From the NCBI RefSeq assembly GCF_910592395.1, contig NC_088324.1, positions 15,712,953 through 15,776,952 on the forward strand: DNA of 64,000 nt, given 5' to 3'. The position numbers and the translations under genes were made by a program. This document shows positions 12,082 through 26,526 of the stretch, in pieces (within the stretch, counting starts at the first letter, position 1; the number at the start of each line of letters is the position of its first letter). Below the pieces are notes generated by a model that saw nothing but the letters and a program-made list of their open reading frames with translations, did not search any database and was not told the DNA's origin. Source of the DNA: Lineus longissimus (taxonomy: Eukaryota; Nemertea; Pilidiophora; Heteronemertea; Lineidae).

Positions 12082-15000
12082 AAAACCAAGTGGTTCTTTT
12101 TGGATGTCCATCAAAATTTTGCTCACGTGGAAGCGGTCAGCTTGAAGAATGCTGTCATCGCGTGTTTTCTCATGAGAAACTGACGGAAATTGATCTCGTT
12201 GGTTTAGGGGAGATATCTGTGATAATGAAATGAATGTTTGTACTGTCGTCTGGTTGTGACAGTGGATGATGGACCTCCTTCGTGAAAGAACATGTTGGCC
12301 GATAACAGAATTGGAAATGAACATTATCACACAAGCGGATGCTATTTCTATGGAAAAAGAATCAATCTTCAAATCTTCAAATTCACAGCACATTGTACGT
12401 GTAATAATCACCATAGTGTGTCAGCGAGGAACCATGCTATTATTGGTTTCTCCAAATCTCATTACCTGTATCCTTAACAAGATTGTGGAAGTGTTTCTTT
12501 TAATTAATAGCAAAAACGGTACTGCATGATTAGACACCATGCTGTGTGCGGCATGTGGTGAGGTACTTTAATCATACATGAATTTATCGACAACTTAAAT
12601 CATCAAAATAACATAAATCTTTAATCGATTAGTCATTCCATCCCCACATTGGGAACGTCTGATCAAAGTGATGTAAAACTTGCATGAGTTATAAACGTGG
12701 TCTGGTCTTTAGTGTCCTGGCTGAGTTCTACTTGCCAATAGCCGCTGCGTAGATCAAAGGATTTCTACAAATAGAGATTCGTCAGTAAGAAATAATTTGT
12801 CACCAAGTTTGTCAAAACGACATTCAGACCTAGATTTGGCAATATGACAACCAAATTTACGAATATCGGTAGTAAATGATCTGCATCCAATCACCGAGTC
12901 ATTTTAAAATCACCATTCTAGCTATCAATAATGTGCTGTTATAAGGTTTAAGTATCCGTTCCAAACGTAACATAATTTGAAATGTCATTCATTGCACTTG
13001 TAAATGTATATGCTGGTCGACAGTCGACGATGTACATGATATAAGCCACTAGATGTACATGTATTTATAGGGAGCATTGGGTGTTCACTCACTATAGTTA
13101 CATTGATGCATTGATATAAGAGACGTGAAGAGCCAGGACTTTTAAATTCTTGAAAGCAAAGCCAGTCCATCCAGAAATACAACCCTGTGTTCTCCTGGCC
13201 ATTTTCTCGTGATAGCCAATAGGGTTAACCATTCAGATATGAGGCTCCTTGTCTAGTTACTGGCAATGTATGTTTCCAATTAGCAGTGGGATGAAATACG
13301 CCTTTATATTGTGAGCTTGAATGAACTATGATGGAAAACTATAAAAGAGACTGCTCCTGATATCCAGGGTTTCGGACCAATTTGATATCAGGTCTTACGA
13401 TTTGAAATAGAACACAGATTCAAAACGGTTTTCATCTTCAAAGTATTGGTATATTATTGATGTAGAAACTGATATTTAGAATTAGCCTCCGGGCAAAGAC
13501 ATTCAGGATAGTCAATAGCGTTCATATTTAGTAACTTGTAATCTTTTTTCAGACAGATATGTTTGAAGAATTGATACCGAATATTGCTTTGTACTTTTTT
13601 CATTTATGACATCTTAGGTTTTATCTATATTCTGGCTGAATGAGGCTACCTACATACTGGTGAAAATTAATGGTCCCCTGCTGCAATGCTAGGAAATGTC
13701 AGCCATAAACATTGATAAGTTAGCACCTAAGGGGTGACTATACCAAGATAATGCTCCCGATCTGATAAATATGATTAAATACCGGATTGCCTTCGCTCCC
13801 TTAATGGTTTTACCTGGATCTGATAAAGCTGTTATGGTTTCACGTCGTGTTGGTTTGACATGTAAGGATATAACAAACATGTTATGCCAAGAGTCCATAA
13901 CAAGATTTGTCATTATGCCCCTGGCACCAACGAAAACAGTAAAATTGTGATGGGCTTCTTTTGTTTGTTTCTATCAACGAAAAAAAAGCGTATAGAACTT
14001 ATACATTGATACCAAGCGTGTATATATGACATACTGCATATTATTTTGTGACTCGCGTTTCATTTATCGTTAGACATCAATGCTTCCCCCTTCGTTATCT
14101 TTTCGTCAATACACCATGTTCGGTGGTAATTCAATTTCGAGTTTATCTGTTATGTCCTCCTTCCAGCCTCCTTTGCCTCTGGAGAAATACTGCCTCCGTA
14201 AAATTGCCTGACTTTGAAATCCCCTTCGTTGATTTTCTAATCTCGCCAAATTGGAGCCATGGTCAGAGATCAATAGAAAGATTGCTTTCCCCGCCAACCA
14301 GCCCCTTTATTCGAATGATGAGCTTAAATGATGAGGCAAACGGGGGTAGTTCAGGAGTAATTCACCAGGAAAACAAACTCGTTTCAGAAGAAATAACAGT
14401 CAAGACAATCGTACGGTTATTCGGGTACAGACATCTTGCGGATAGCCAATGCATTTCTTTCGATCTAAGATCCGGATTCTTACACTAGTTGACCTTTGTC
14501 ATATTGACTTCATCGTTTAAGTTTTCGCGACAAAATTGTCCAACTTTGTACGCTAAATCCCTCCGCTGGGTTTACCAAATTATATCAGTTGCCATGGATC
14601 AAGGAATGGTTTGGAAAAAGGGGTATTCGTCCCTCGTTTGCCCATCTCCTGAAGTCATATCAACGCTTCCATTGGTTTTACTCTGATCGGGTGCATCCCT
14701 AGTATACATGTACTTGCTCGATGATTATTGTGATTTGTTGAATGTGGATGTACCCTGGAGCTGATTTAGTTGTTGTTGGTGGGTTTCATAATCAAATGCA
14801 CTATAGGATTTAAAGACGGCACGGTATTAGTTACAACTTGCAAATGAAGGAATTCATGTTGTTTATGCGATTTGGAAAAAATTGATGTCACTTACGACCA
14901 TGAAGTTGCTTGTCATGATGTCTGTAAGTTCTGTGACTGATCAGCAGTATACACTTTTGTGCGAGCGGACCTGCTGGACTTTCTTGTATACGTATATGAT

Positions 15001-15744
15001 ATAAAAGTAACCAGCACGGATATTCTTTATCTTTATCAAATTCATATCAGCCCACCTTTTTCGTTGTGCGGTACGAATAACACCTTTTACAATAAATAAG
15101 AATTTACCAATATCATATGTTGTTTTTATCATATTGATGAATTGCATGATGGAATTTAAGGACGCCCACTTTTCTGCAGTTCTGAGTTACCTCGTCAGTG
15201 CAATGACGCTGTTTGGACAGATAACATCAGGCCTACTGCCAGTACTAAGATGATGGACACTAGTCTTCAAAACTGTCCACCGCCATTGCGGACCTTTCTT
15301 CAAGTAACATGGGCTACATATGCGTGGCGAGGATTTCTAGAGGGAAAAGCGTTTTCAAAAACTTTTTTCACGCTCAATTTTCTCCTGTCTCTCGGTACTG
15401 TCGATTTTCACCCTCCCTCTCCCCCGATAAGCCTAGTGCAGCTAGATTTATTGACCGACGTAATATTGCCGTCCCCTCCTTTTCACAGTGGGCATAATGG
15501 AGGTACAAGGAACATAAAGAGCTTACAGCTCTTACATTCTTTTAACAACCAGTCTCCATTACAGCAACATACATCTGAGTGCATCATTCCGGTATTGGCG
15601 TCGTTGCTATAGTAATAGAGGAACGCGCACTTTTGACATTTAAGGTAAAGCCAACGGTAGGAGATATCAATAGTGGGAGAGATACGGCTGACGTTCAATT
15701 GATGATGTTGAGTTTAGTTTCGTCATCACCGACTGTGATACTTG
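12082..15744. other. Intergenic 3' of the GPCR
   Basis: It contains the receptor's 3' UTR and otherwise no supported feature. Open frames such as 14048-14488 and 15250-15612 lack start context, domains and splice partners. Confidence 0.4.
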
Positions 15745-16137
15745 GATGTGGTCATAGTCCTGTCATAGATGTGGTCATAGTCCTGTCATAGATGTGATCA
15801 TAGTCCTGCCATAGATGTGGTCATAGTCCTGTCATAGATGTGATCATAGTCCTGCCATAGATGTGGTCATAGTCCTGTCATAGATGTGATCATAGTCCTG
15901 CCATAGATGTGGTCATAGTCCTGTCATAGATGTGATCATAGTCCTGTCATAGATGTGGTCATAGTCCTGTCATAGATGTGGTCATAGTCCTGTCATAGAT
16001 GTGGTCATAGTCCTGCCATAGATGTGGTCATAGTCGTGTCATAGATGTGGTCATAGTCGTGTCATAGATGTGGTCATAGTCGTGTCATAGATGTGGTCAT
16101 AGTCCTGTCATAGATGTGGTCATAGTCCTGTCATAGT
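15745..16137. repeat. 23-bp minisatellite, about 17 copies
   Basis: The unit GATGTGGTCATAGTCCTGTC plus ATA is repeated head to tail. Variants GATGTGATCATAG, CCTGCCATAG and CGTGTCATAG occur. In the first half, GTGGTC/CTGTC and GTGATC/CTGCC units alternate as a 46-bp dimer; the second half is mostly monomeric with a local run of CGTGTC units. Confidence 0.95.
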
Positions 16138-17568
16138 CAAGTGTAAAGAAGAAGACCTTGATTAGAAGACATCGGTTTGTATATACCGATGCAGGGGGCG
16201 TTTATGACTTAAAGGTAGAACATTATAGGCATGCAGCTACCAGGTTGATCAGGTCAAGTTAAACACAGTTGCAAAAAGGTGTCTCTACTATATAACAGTA
16301 TGTTGGCGTTATTTTCGCTAGTACGAGGAATATTTTTACAACTCGGCAGAGTCAGAACAGACTAAAGTCCTTTTTGATTGAACTGCAACGGCAACTGTGT
16401 TTCGTAAACCCAACTGTTCTTCGAAAAAGATGAGTTTAGCTTAACTCTTTTAAAATGGAGCTCCTGCTTGACACTGTTCCATCAGAGGAGGGGAAAATAG
16501 AATTCAATGATTTTCTTCTATTCTTGGCAAACTGACTTTGTCTTTTCCTGTAATGGATTAACTAAACAATAACGCCTACAACTTATTCAATATCTTCTCA
16601 GCATGAAAGATAAAGCAGTGACACACTTCGAGTAAATAAGCTTCTATTTTCGCCTTTTGAGCCAAGTTAAGAAAGCTGGTCGAAATATTGAAGATTTGCT
16701 GTCACAGTCTAATTTGAGCATGTCAAGTTCTCAGCTGACTGAACCTTTGAATACGGAGTGAGCCACCCATCCTATGTAAGCTGGAGCGACTTAAGACAAC
16801 GACCTTTTCTGAGCTTACAAAATCTCATAAGTACACCCCACGTTTTCTCTTCAAGCAGGTAAATGTACATGTATATATTTCAAAAAGGGACTAATCACTA
16901 TTATTAGTTGATCTTGTTCTCTTTAATTGAACCTGAAGGCGTTGACATTGCTGACGCCTTCGCGTAGAACACCCCCAAAACGAATCATGACGTCAGAAGG
17001 AGCCTCCATCAGTAAAGTATTCCGGTGTATGCCATCCGGTCAATAGTGGAAACTGCTATTTCTTCCCTGTGGTTTCAAGCAAATAAATCGGAAGCGCCAC
17101 CAACTAAACGTTCCTGTGTATAATTGTGGCCAACATTTATTCAAAAAAACCAAGAAAACGACAGCACTTCCATTTAAAGACACATTTCTTCAAGATTTGC
17201 AATCAGGTTCATTGCAATCATTTTCTTCCTGTGTACCTCATTATAAAAACGTAGGCAAACACTGGAAGAAATTGCAGATCGATTCAGAGTGCCAGATTGG
17301 CGGCCGAGTCTTTCGACTTCCGACTGGTTTCTCGTGATTTAGACTCTCGTGTATCGCGTCCTGGCTTTGATCGTAATAAGCAACAATTACTGTGTATCTG
17401 CGTGACTACTCTTTTACTGTTAGATATTGCAGACCAAAATGGATCTTTGACACATTCAGTGAATATCTGAGGTCCGCAGGAACAAAATGTCACGGAGAGA
17501 AAGCTGTTCTGCGGAGGCAACTTACCAGATACGCATGTACCACCTGCAGTCGGGAAAACAAACCATCC
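16138..17568. other. Intergenic, no gene seen
   Basis: The sequence is unique with no exon-like open frame or motif that I can support. A TTTATT at 17136-17141 could serve as a distant - strand AATAAA for the decarboxylase, but it lies more than 1 kb beyond the stop. Confidence 0.4.
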
Positions 17569-17656
17569 TCACAATAGGTTTTAACGGTCGACGACGCCAG
17601 AAAAAGCACGGGGGGGGGGCATTGTCTGACGTCTTCGACCGTTAAACCTATTGTGA
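17569..17656. mobile_element. Short foldback element (MITE-like)
   Basis: Arms of about 27 bp beginning TCACAATAGGTTTTAACGGT and ending ACCGTTAAACCTATTGTGA are inverted around a G-rich spacer (ten consecutive G). The total is 88 bp with no coding capacity. It resembles a minimal non-autonomous inverted-repeat element. Confidence 0.7.
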
Positions 17657-18274
17657 AGATGTGTTTTTACGCCGTGGCGAAGTTCGACACTGACTTGGAT
17701 GGTAGGATGCAGTAATTAGACATCAATTATCAATTATCGATTCTTAGTATGTTCCTTGTTTGTATTCAATTAAAGAAAGAAGACAAAATATGTTTAGAAA
17801 ATTTGCATCATATATTTGCAACGGTTATATACATGAACAAGCACAAAAATTATCATACACCTGAGTAAGATTCATCCGGCGCACAAATGCAACAATCATC
17901 TTGAATCTGACCAAATTGATTAAATGTGATGCTATTCATTAAAAAATTATAAATCAGTTGTGATCCAACATGATATAGGGCCTTCCTCTGCAAACCCGGG
18001 TGTGCAAAATGCCCGGACAAAGGCCTCGACGAGTCCATTTCAAATATCCGGTCGGCCGCATTGCGTACGTACATGTAGGATCACTGTGGTTATTCCCCCT
18101 GTCACAGGCAATCAGCACCTGGTTTCGATTACATTCCAAGCGAACGGATCATGAATGTCCTTTGTTCTTCCTGTGAAGTGTTAATACGAGTCGCGGTCAT
18201 TCATGCTCATTACAAATTTAACAAATCTAATTGCCATCAAACCTAATTGCCACCAAACCTAATTGTCATCTAGC

Positions 18275-21200
18275 TCAAGGTGTGCCGTTAGAGCCATTAG
18301 ATAACTCTCCGTTATCATAGGCAATCTGCACCTTAGTGGAAGCTGTTTTGATTACCTCCCAAGCGAAGTGAACATCCTCCGAATCGTTCTCCTTGTGACA
18401 GATGGCGAACCGCAGAAAGTACGTGGCCTTGACCTTGGATGGTACGATGTGTATCTTGCCTTCTTTGTTGATTTTCTTCAGGAGAGCTTCGTTGATTTCG
18501 TTAGGGCCCTAGAACAAACAAACATTTCAGAAGCGGCAAGTACAGTGATACCTGTCAATAAAGGAGACCAATGCACTCTCTGTACGAGGCTGGTAACTCT
18601 AAGGTCCTTGATCGGGAGGTGACCTAATTTCAGAGGTTGAATTGTGTAGAAACGCCCCACTTGTGACCAAGCTTACTGTCCTAATATGGTGACTTGCTAT
18701 AACAAAGATGTCCATTAAAGGGAGGTTCCACATCACACATGAATTACATATGAATGCTGAATGTGACCAAAACTCAACACTATCCTGAATGTGGCGCATT
18801 ATCTGGGGAGGATGAGATGGGACGGTGGTAAGTCGACTCACCTTCAACCGGAAGCAGACGAGACCCATCGTGACTTTACCGAAGATTTCAAACTTCTCGT
18901 CTTCTCTTACTAAAGCTTCGAATTCGTGTGCAAGCTCAATGTGCTGGAAGAATGAGTCAGAAGGTATCAGAAATGTAGGGCATGGAACTGTCAGTGGTGT
19001 AATAATATTAGATTGTTCTTCATGTTGTTTTTGTAAATCGATGTCAGTGTTCACGGCTATTTCTGTTGTTCGTGGGGCTTCCCTAAAACAGAACAAAACT
19101 ATAGGAAAGCTTGATATATCCATCCGCGCTTTAGGCATGAGTGCACTTGAAGCTGAACTTAGACTTTTAACTGGAACACCAGGATCACCCCTACCTTTCT
19201 TATGTATGCCTGTAGACCCTGTATGCCGTATAATCTCATGACAAACCACATCTTGAGAGATCGGAACCTTCTCCCCAGCGGGATCTGCCAGTGTCGGTAA
19301 TCAGGCACTAGGCCCTGAGCGTCATGTTTCAGATAGAGCGGATCCATGTTGAACGCATCGACAACATAGCTGGAATCCTTTAACCTTCAAGGAAAGGTGG
19401 TAATACTATACGGTGGTGTCCTAAAGATATAACAATCTTTTCTTTCGCATTGTTCACAGCTATGACGCCGTCTGGACGCCTATGTGTAGCAGTCGAAAAT
19501 GCCCGTTCTACTCGAAGAAGTGCCTAGCCATATTGTATTCTGACGGATCATAGTATTGTGTTCTAGAGGGACCAATTAAGCATCAATATCTAAGAGATTA
19601 AAGGGCCATAATAGAATCCTTTCCCCCCGATATTCTATCGTAGGATATTTCAAACCTTTGCGCCTGGTCTAATGATAGTGTAGGACTAGACTGGATGAGT
19701 TCAGTCATGAGCATTGAAATATCCCGTTCTTGAAGAAACGGTGAACCTTCGCCTTTAGCTACTGGTAGTAAGTTAGTCGTGCAACTTGAACCGGCTCACC
19801 AACTGCAATATACAGTAATCGACATTCTGATAACGAAGTCGCCAAGATGTCCGCATGAAGGAAGTGGCCGAAAGACTGGGTTGTGACCAGTCGCCCATTT
19901 TCGACAGGCCCTACAAAACTGGTGGAGGCGACTTACCACATGGCCGAGCAGTCAAAGTTCACCAGCATCCACTTGTGAGGGTTGAAGTTGAATGACATGG
20001 CATACTCCACTCCGTCCAGGAAGGGTCGGAACTCAGGGCAGATAAAGGAACTCCCGGCGTATGCCGCATCGATATGCATCCAAATATCATGTTTTTCACC
20101 TGGAATATCACAAAGTGTTGACAGAGACGGCTCAAGACCAACTCCCCAGAGGGATGTGGTGGCACCGTTGACAGAGAAATGGGAAGTTGCAGGAGTGAGT
20201 GATCGCTACTCCAGATGGCAGCATTGCTACTCCAGATGGTAGCATTGCTGGATGTCTCGTTGTCTCTAGAATGCAATATCACCCTTCCAAGTAAACGCGG
20301 CGGAGAGAATCCATTTCTCAACTGCAGTGTGCCTTTGATATGTAGCGCCTAAAGAAATATAGGGTGCAATCGGTAGTCGGGATGCCCATTAAGATATCAT
20401 CTGGACCTTCAGCCACAAACAAAACGCATAAGGATAGTGATTAACAATGGATCGAGGCGATCTGTTGTCGAACCCTGCTGCACCTCATTCTGAAGTATCG
20501 TTGTTTTATTTGCTGAAACAGATGCTAAGCTAAATTTACTTACAGACGGGGCCTACCTCCAGTAGGTTATCAAAGGCACAGCTAGAAGTGGTCCCTAATG
20601 TGGTGACAACCTGCAACGAGAGGCAAGTTGCTGTTATGGTCTGGCATGGTATCTCTTATCGAGTGCGTGACCTTACAATCAGCTCACACTTTACCGGTGG
20701 CTTGTGGTCACAGTTGAGCCAGGAAACCAAGCGGCATTGTTGTAGTGTTTGCCCCTCAGATCAGCTAGCCGCAAATGTGTCACTCCTTAAAGTTGAGCAT
20801 GGTAGGGGACGGCATTACACTGACGTACAATCACTTCGAAACATCTCGATCAGCACTTTCTGTTGGTAGAATTATGTCGACATTTACTTCCAGCAACTGC
20901 GAGAAGAGACTGAGAAGATGCTTGAGACAACATCACTGCACAGTGCATCCAGCGTACCACTACGTTTGCGCGAGTGGACTAAAAGAAGGTGGTTAGAGAA
21001 TTTGCCTGAGAACGGTGCGTTGCCGGCTGACTGGGAAGAAATCACTAACCAAGAATGGAAGCAGTCCATTCTCCTTATCCCTGGCGATGGCCGCCTCCAG
21101 TGCCTCTCCCCTCATACTCTCCTCCTCATCAGACGGGATAGCAGTCATCTTGACCATGCCGAGTAGGCCCGCCCTCTCGACTGAAGAGTGAGCCTGTTCG

Positions 21201-22697
21201 GAGTAGTAGGCCACCAGCTTGCCCATGATGTCAGCTTTGGTGAGGTCGGGGTTCTTCTCCAGCTGTTCGTGGATGATTTTGAACCTAGCGGCCAGGAGAG
21301 CGACAAGCGTGGCTTCACTGGCCGTACCCTGGAATTGGACAGGCAGGGACATTTGTCATAACGCATTCTGAGATCTGAGTTTTTCTTCTCCAGTGCCTAT
21401 TGGATTAGATGAGACTTGTCATATCCTACAGAACGTCGATCGGTGACAAAATGCTTCGAGTGTAAAAGTTAGGGTCAGAGCAAAGAGTGTCACGACAGGA
21501 GCTTCTTAATCCGAACCGTTGGCAAGGCGTTGGAACCGTATTTGGAAGTAAGTGAAGACCGCCTCAAGGCAAAGCAACATGTCTTGTTTGGCTTTGTGTT
21601 AAGTCTAGACTCTGACACTGGGCTCAACTGACCCAGAGTAACTAGATGAAGGGTGTCAACTCATCCATGTCCACTGACAGGAATACCTACCTGAATTACA
21701 CCACCACCCTTCCCTCCTGATAAAAATGCTTCTGGCAGGTTGAGCATCTTGCCGAGCCAGTCCATCATCACCACCTCTAGCTCTGTACATGAGGGACTTG
21801 ACGCCTGAAATACGTACAAAATCTTAACACGTTGGGGGAGGACGACAAAGTATCGGAATATCTTGACCAGACAACACGAATATCAGATTGGGCGAATGCC
21901 GGAGCTTTAGGCTGGTTACTCTAAGGCTGGACCAAGCGGAACGACGATGTTTGCACACATTCCTTGGATTACTGACACTTACCCATGAGAATCCGATACA
22001 GCCAATGGCATCTGAGAGCATATCAGCACAGATGGCTGGGTACGACTGTGCGGTAGGGAAGTAGGCGTGGAACTGAGGGTGATGCCAGTGGGTCACCTGC
22101 AACAAGAAGAATATAGTCAGACATGGTGAATCATTAGACGAAGTAGAGTTGTGGAACCTGATCACAGCCATCTACTCATGACAACACAAGCAGGTGCTAA
22201 AACTGCATCCTGAACCCGGAACCTCATGGCGAAGACTGATCAGCTTCGTACGGAACTCTGCTCATCTACCTCATGGTAATATTTCCCATCACAAGCTACC
22301 AATGCCTCAATGCTGTATGTGACTGGTGAAGATCGACAATGGATGGCACATGTGGCATTCCAATGTTATCATATCCTGCCATGGGTTCACTCATTACCGT
22401 AAACGCCAGCTCATTGAGCGGATTCTGGCGGCAAATACATTGAGCAGTTCGCCTAATCAACCATCGAAGACCTTTGCAACCTTTTTAAGAACTTACCCCT
22501 GGCATGATGACACGCTCCACATCGGCCATAACCTCGTCCCACTTGTCCGGTGTATCTGGGGCGTGGTCTGGAATGAGGTGGTGGAGGTAGCCTGGTTCCA
22601 CCGTCGGGAAGACACGGCGTTCCTGGATGTTTTCGAGATAATCGGCAACGTAGTCCACCATCTCCTTCCCGCGTTTTCTGAACTCCTCGGCGTCCAT
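18275..22697 (-). CDS. DDC: Aromatic L-amino-acid decarboxylase, nine coding exons
   Basis: Exons on the - strand are 22697-22497, 22096-21983, 21804-21691, 21328-21050, 20610-20544, 20099-19937, 19384-19195, 18943-18842 and 18508-18275. All borders are GT-AG, phases agree, and the product is 487 aa, the usual length. It is a cytosolic PLP enzyme that decarboxylates L-DOPA, 5-HTP or related amino acids to monoamines. Visible residues: N-terminal [20 protein letters not shown]; the PLP-stacking His190 in [11 protein letters not shown]; Asp269 in HIDAAYAG; Schiff-base Lys301 in NFNPHKW; and the catalytic-loop Tyr330 in DPLYLKH. Retention of that Tyr points to a decarboxylase rather than an aldehyde synthase, and IPLGRRF (Gly, where histidine decarboxylase has Ser) points to AADC over HDC. 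The 3' acceptor before 22741 suggests a non-coding first exon upstream. Exact substrate preference is not readable; a tyramine-type preference is possible. Confidence 0.96.
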
Positions 22698-22741
22698 CGT
22701 ATGTGTTTAGGTTGAGAGACGTTGGAGGCGTTCTTCAAAGA

Positions 22742-25700
22742 CTGGAAAGAAATCGAATTTGACATAAATGAATGGAACCATAAGGCCACCGAGCCGAACT
22801 TACTCTCCGCTGCATATGTATGGTGAAACCATCTTCAAATCGGAATATAGAACGGTGAAGTTGTTGACTCTTCCGACAGAATTGACACACATTATCCCTT
22901 TTTTGCATCATTCGTTTACCGCTTACGCTCAGCAACAAATGCGGCTCGAAGGGGGGTAGCTTTTGCCTCCATTATACATGTAGCTACAGTGAGTGTCTGC
23001 GAGAGGTTCGCTGGTTTTCCCAGTGCTTCTGAACAAAATGCATGCCGCCAGAAACTCATTGAGAGAGAGCTACAACAAGGGAAACCGTAGAGTAACGATG
23101 AGGTGTGGGAATGATAGATGCAGGCCGAACCATGCTTGCTGTTCACAGCGCACAGGTATTATCCTGAAAGGCGACCCAGCGTTAGTCTTCCTGGCAGGTT
23201 ATGCGTTGCAAAGTGTGCTGTGCGGGTGAAGTGCGGGAACACCGAGGCACTGGCAGTATTGCTAACGAAGACGTTACGGAAGTAATACTTTCGCCCTGTG
23301 CATCGACTGCCATCGTCACTCTTCCACGGGAGTATAACATCTGACTCTTTCACACTGCCGCTGAAACACGACTTGTAAATTAGCCGCTTATTCATAGCCG
23401 CAGATACAGAACAATCAGCATTCATGAGCCTGGATTTAGCGGTGACAGAAACTAGATGGAGGGATAACGAAAATGTAGCGATCGATTTCTGCACTTATGA
23501 TGTCGAGGTAGGGAGAAGAGGTTATGAATAGATGAGAGCTTGCAGAGAAATGAAATGTAATTTCCCGGTGATGGAAAGGGACTTGAATTCTCTAATGATA
23601 GGCAAACATAAGGATGTTACACTTGGGCACAGATGATGCATGTTAAACCAGTAGGTACTGAGCAAAATGGCCTCATCATTGCCTTCAGAGCAGAGCGGTA
23701 GAAGACCACAACCTCGTTGATACCCCAACACCCACCCACCTTCCACCCTCCGATTAGAGTGACCCTGTTCACACCTGACATTTTAGTTCTTATGCCAAAA
23801 CTGTAATGCGTTGACGATATTGTCAATATGCAATGGCAATCTGGAATATGTACGAATGTCCCAATATCGATACGAAGACACTGAGGTGCGCCAAAACAAC
23901 GAGTCCGATCAGGGAGTGTCACAGTCAGACAACTGATAACACAACATAGTAAAATATTCAATGGCCCTTGTCCTGATAAACTGAGCAAGGTTTAAGGGGT
24001 GACACCGATTGGCCAGGTCGATGGTCGTAATTCAGGTGCGCTGAGAAACTCATGACCGTGATTTATCAGAAAGGTCGATTTTAACTCACATGACGCGGTT
24101 TCTCAGTAAAATCGACTTTAAAACTTATTATAGACAATACGAACTGCATTAAGTAGAAAGGTGGATATGGACGTGCACTGAATGAAAAAAGACTAGGCCT
24201 GTACCAAAATGTTGCACCGTCAAGAAAGTATACATCGAATCGACGAATTTGTAAAGTGAAGTCCATTTAAAACCAAAAACATCATGGCTTGTGAACATGC
24301 AGGCATGCCCTGAGTTTGGTTATGAGAGCTTGGCTCGTCACCCCAGCCGCTTCACCTTGTCGGTGTACGGGCGAATAGCGAACGTTCATCAGACCTACCC
24401 GAATTGCAGCAGACGAAGGAAAAGGATCAAATCCGAGACATGAGAGGAGGATATCACGTCCGACTGAGATATAGACCTTACATAATGTTGACTTCTTATC
24501 TGATGTCGCACAATTGAATACGTCATTGGTCGATATTTGGACAGCAGTGGACACAACACATATAGGCTATGGCGTTAATGTAAACAATAATTGGTCTACT
24601 TGTTGATTGTAATTGGGACAGCACTCCTCCCAGGTTGTGAGTGGATGTGACCCAGTGTTCTTCATGGAACTGCGGTTATCAAACTAGATATGACCTTTGT
24701 CCTTCGTGGAAGTAGGCCTAATGTTATAAAACTGGTACACGCGGTATCATGCCCCTGCCTAGAATGGAAGACCGGGTTATCATTGTCAGCCGCATTGCCT
24801 CAAAAGAAGAATAAACCATGACAGGCCTACTGATTCCTTGAAATAGATCTTTATGAAACGAAATGAAAAGAGGAATTATATCTCCTCAAAGCAGCGGCAC
24901 AGGTGTCCGCTTTGTCCTATCATCCCAAATAACACACGGTACATTTTATAACGAGATATAAGCTATCATCCAACAAGACAGTTCATGAACTTTCGTGATA
25001 CCAACATTTTGCGACAGCAACGAGTGGAACAGAATTGCAGATATCAACTTTGCCTCTTATTAGAAAACACAACCTGAATCAGTCTCCAATCGCCACTAAC
25101 AACACTGCCACCAATTGAAAGTGACTGCAAATACCAGTGACCCACTCAATCATGTAATGTCACCGATAAACCGATATCAACAAATGAAAAGTCAAAACTG
25201 GGAAAACCAACGTCTTGGAAAAGCAATGAAACGAGAATTGCAGGAATCAGCTTTACCTTGAGATATTCTGTTGGTTAACACGTCCTGCTTCTTCCCACCT
25301 CTGATATGAGCACAACCACGAACCACCGATCACCACTGACTTCTCGCCGATACTGACCACACAAACCAATCACACACGAGTTAGGATCGTTTGTTTAAAT
25401 ACTATCCAAATATCGGTGATTGCCCAATGAGTCATGTGACGTTTGGTTGCGTCCGTGGTAACTACCGTTTGTCGCATTGACTCGACTGCTGGTCGGGTGA
25501 TACCATCAGTCGACGGTCTGAATAATGAATGGTGATACCAAGTGTTTGGGGGGTGGAAACTTGAGACCCACGTACAGGAAAGCACCACTGCCCGCTAGAG
25601 TTGGCCAGCGTCCCATAAAGAAAATATTTTTTGCTGCCCTCTGCTTCTACTGACAGTTATCGCTGCGATGAGGCATGGTAGAGCGTTGTTTTTCTCCTAA

Positions 25701-26526
25701 ACGCTAGGATTTTATCGCATGTCGCAGTGACGCCCTGTTAATGGTGTGACCCGCATGAACTGTAAATGAAAGCTGACGTGCAGCCATAAAAACCCTAGCG
25801 GCCAAGTAACAGAACACGTCCGCCATGTTTTGAACGCCAAACGCCCTCAGACATGATAAACTACAAGCAGTCCGCAGTGGCGCTACCGTCTTCACGAACG
25901 GAGCACTGGACGCGCAGCAATTCACATTATTACTAGAACTGACCCTTACGCCCTCACGTGGCCCCTGTCAGAAATCGAAGATGTCTTGATCATACAGTTC
26001 CTCAATACACGCTTGGTTTCAATACCAACGAAGTGGAAAAATGTTTTGCATCTTTAAAACGCGCAAAAACAGTGCGTGTTCCTATAATCATCAGAGGGTG
26101 TCATGTTCATCTCCTGATTATGTATCTTATGAATTTCCTTTGCCAGTATTGTTAAATTGCCAATTTTAAAGGCTACATTGAAACTGAAAATGGAACAGAT
26201 GGGGCAAAACGCCATTCTACTCAAGCTCGTACAAACAATACCTGAAAGATTTGTTCACTCATAACAACGGTTTCATGGCTCAAGTATAGAAGGTCCCCAG
26301 TTCGAACCCGCTCAAGGGATAGTTTTTGTTTGTTTTTTTCTTCTCATAAGAGCTCCTCTGTGACCTGTCTCGTCCCCCATTCGAACCCATCAGGCGCCAT
26401 TATGATGTTATCTGGAGTGGTCCCTGCGTGTATCGCATAAAAGTACATCTACTCCTTTGTTCCTTATTACATAAAAAGGCCTAGGCGAGCAGAGCCCGTT
26501 TGACCCATGCTTTAAAGGAAAGCCAA
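22742..26526. other. Intergenic, upstream of the decarboxylase
   Basis: The promoter and 5' untranslated exon of the decarboxylase should lie here, but I cannot locate them. No other exon with both splice borders or a protein match was found. Confidence 0.4.

Noticed and set aside
14048-14488. Open frame of 146 codons on + strand
   Set aside because: Starts without ATG, no domain, AT-rich intergenic surroundings.
15745-16137. CRISPR-like array
   Set aside because: Repeats are contiguous without unique spacers in an animal genome; it is a minisatellite.
18599-19249. Long - strand open frame of 216 codons
   Set aside because: It is the decarboxylase exon 18943-18842 read through both flanking introns in its own frame; the spliced model explains it.
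18275-22697. Assignment as histidine decarboxylase, tyrosine decarboxylase or aldehyde synthase
   Set aside because: IPLGRRF has the AADC-type Gly, the catalytic loop keeps Tyr, and overall text is closest to AADC; tyramine-type specificity is not excluded but not shown.
26262-26395. GTTCGAAC-type B-box words suggesting tRNA genes
   Set aside because: No properly spaced A box and no cloverleaf stems; left as chance or a very old SINE trace.
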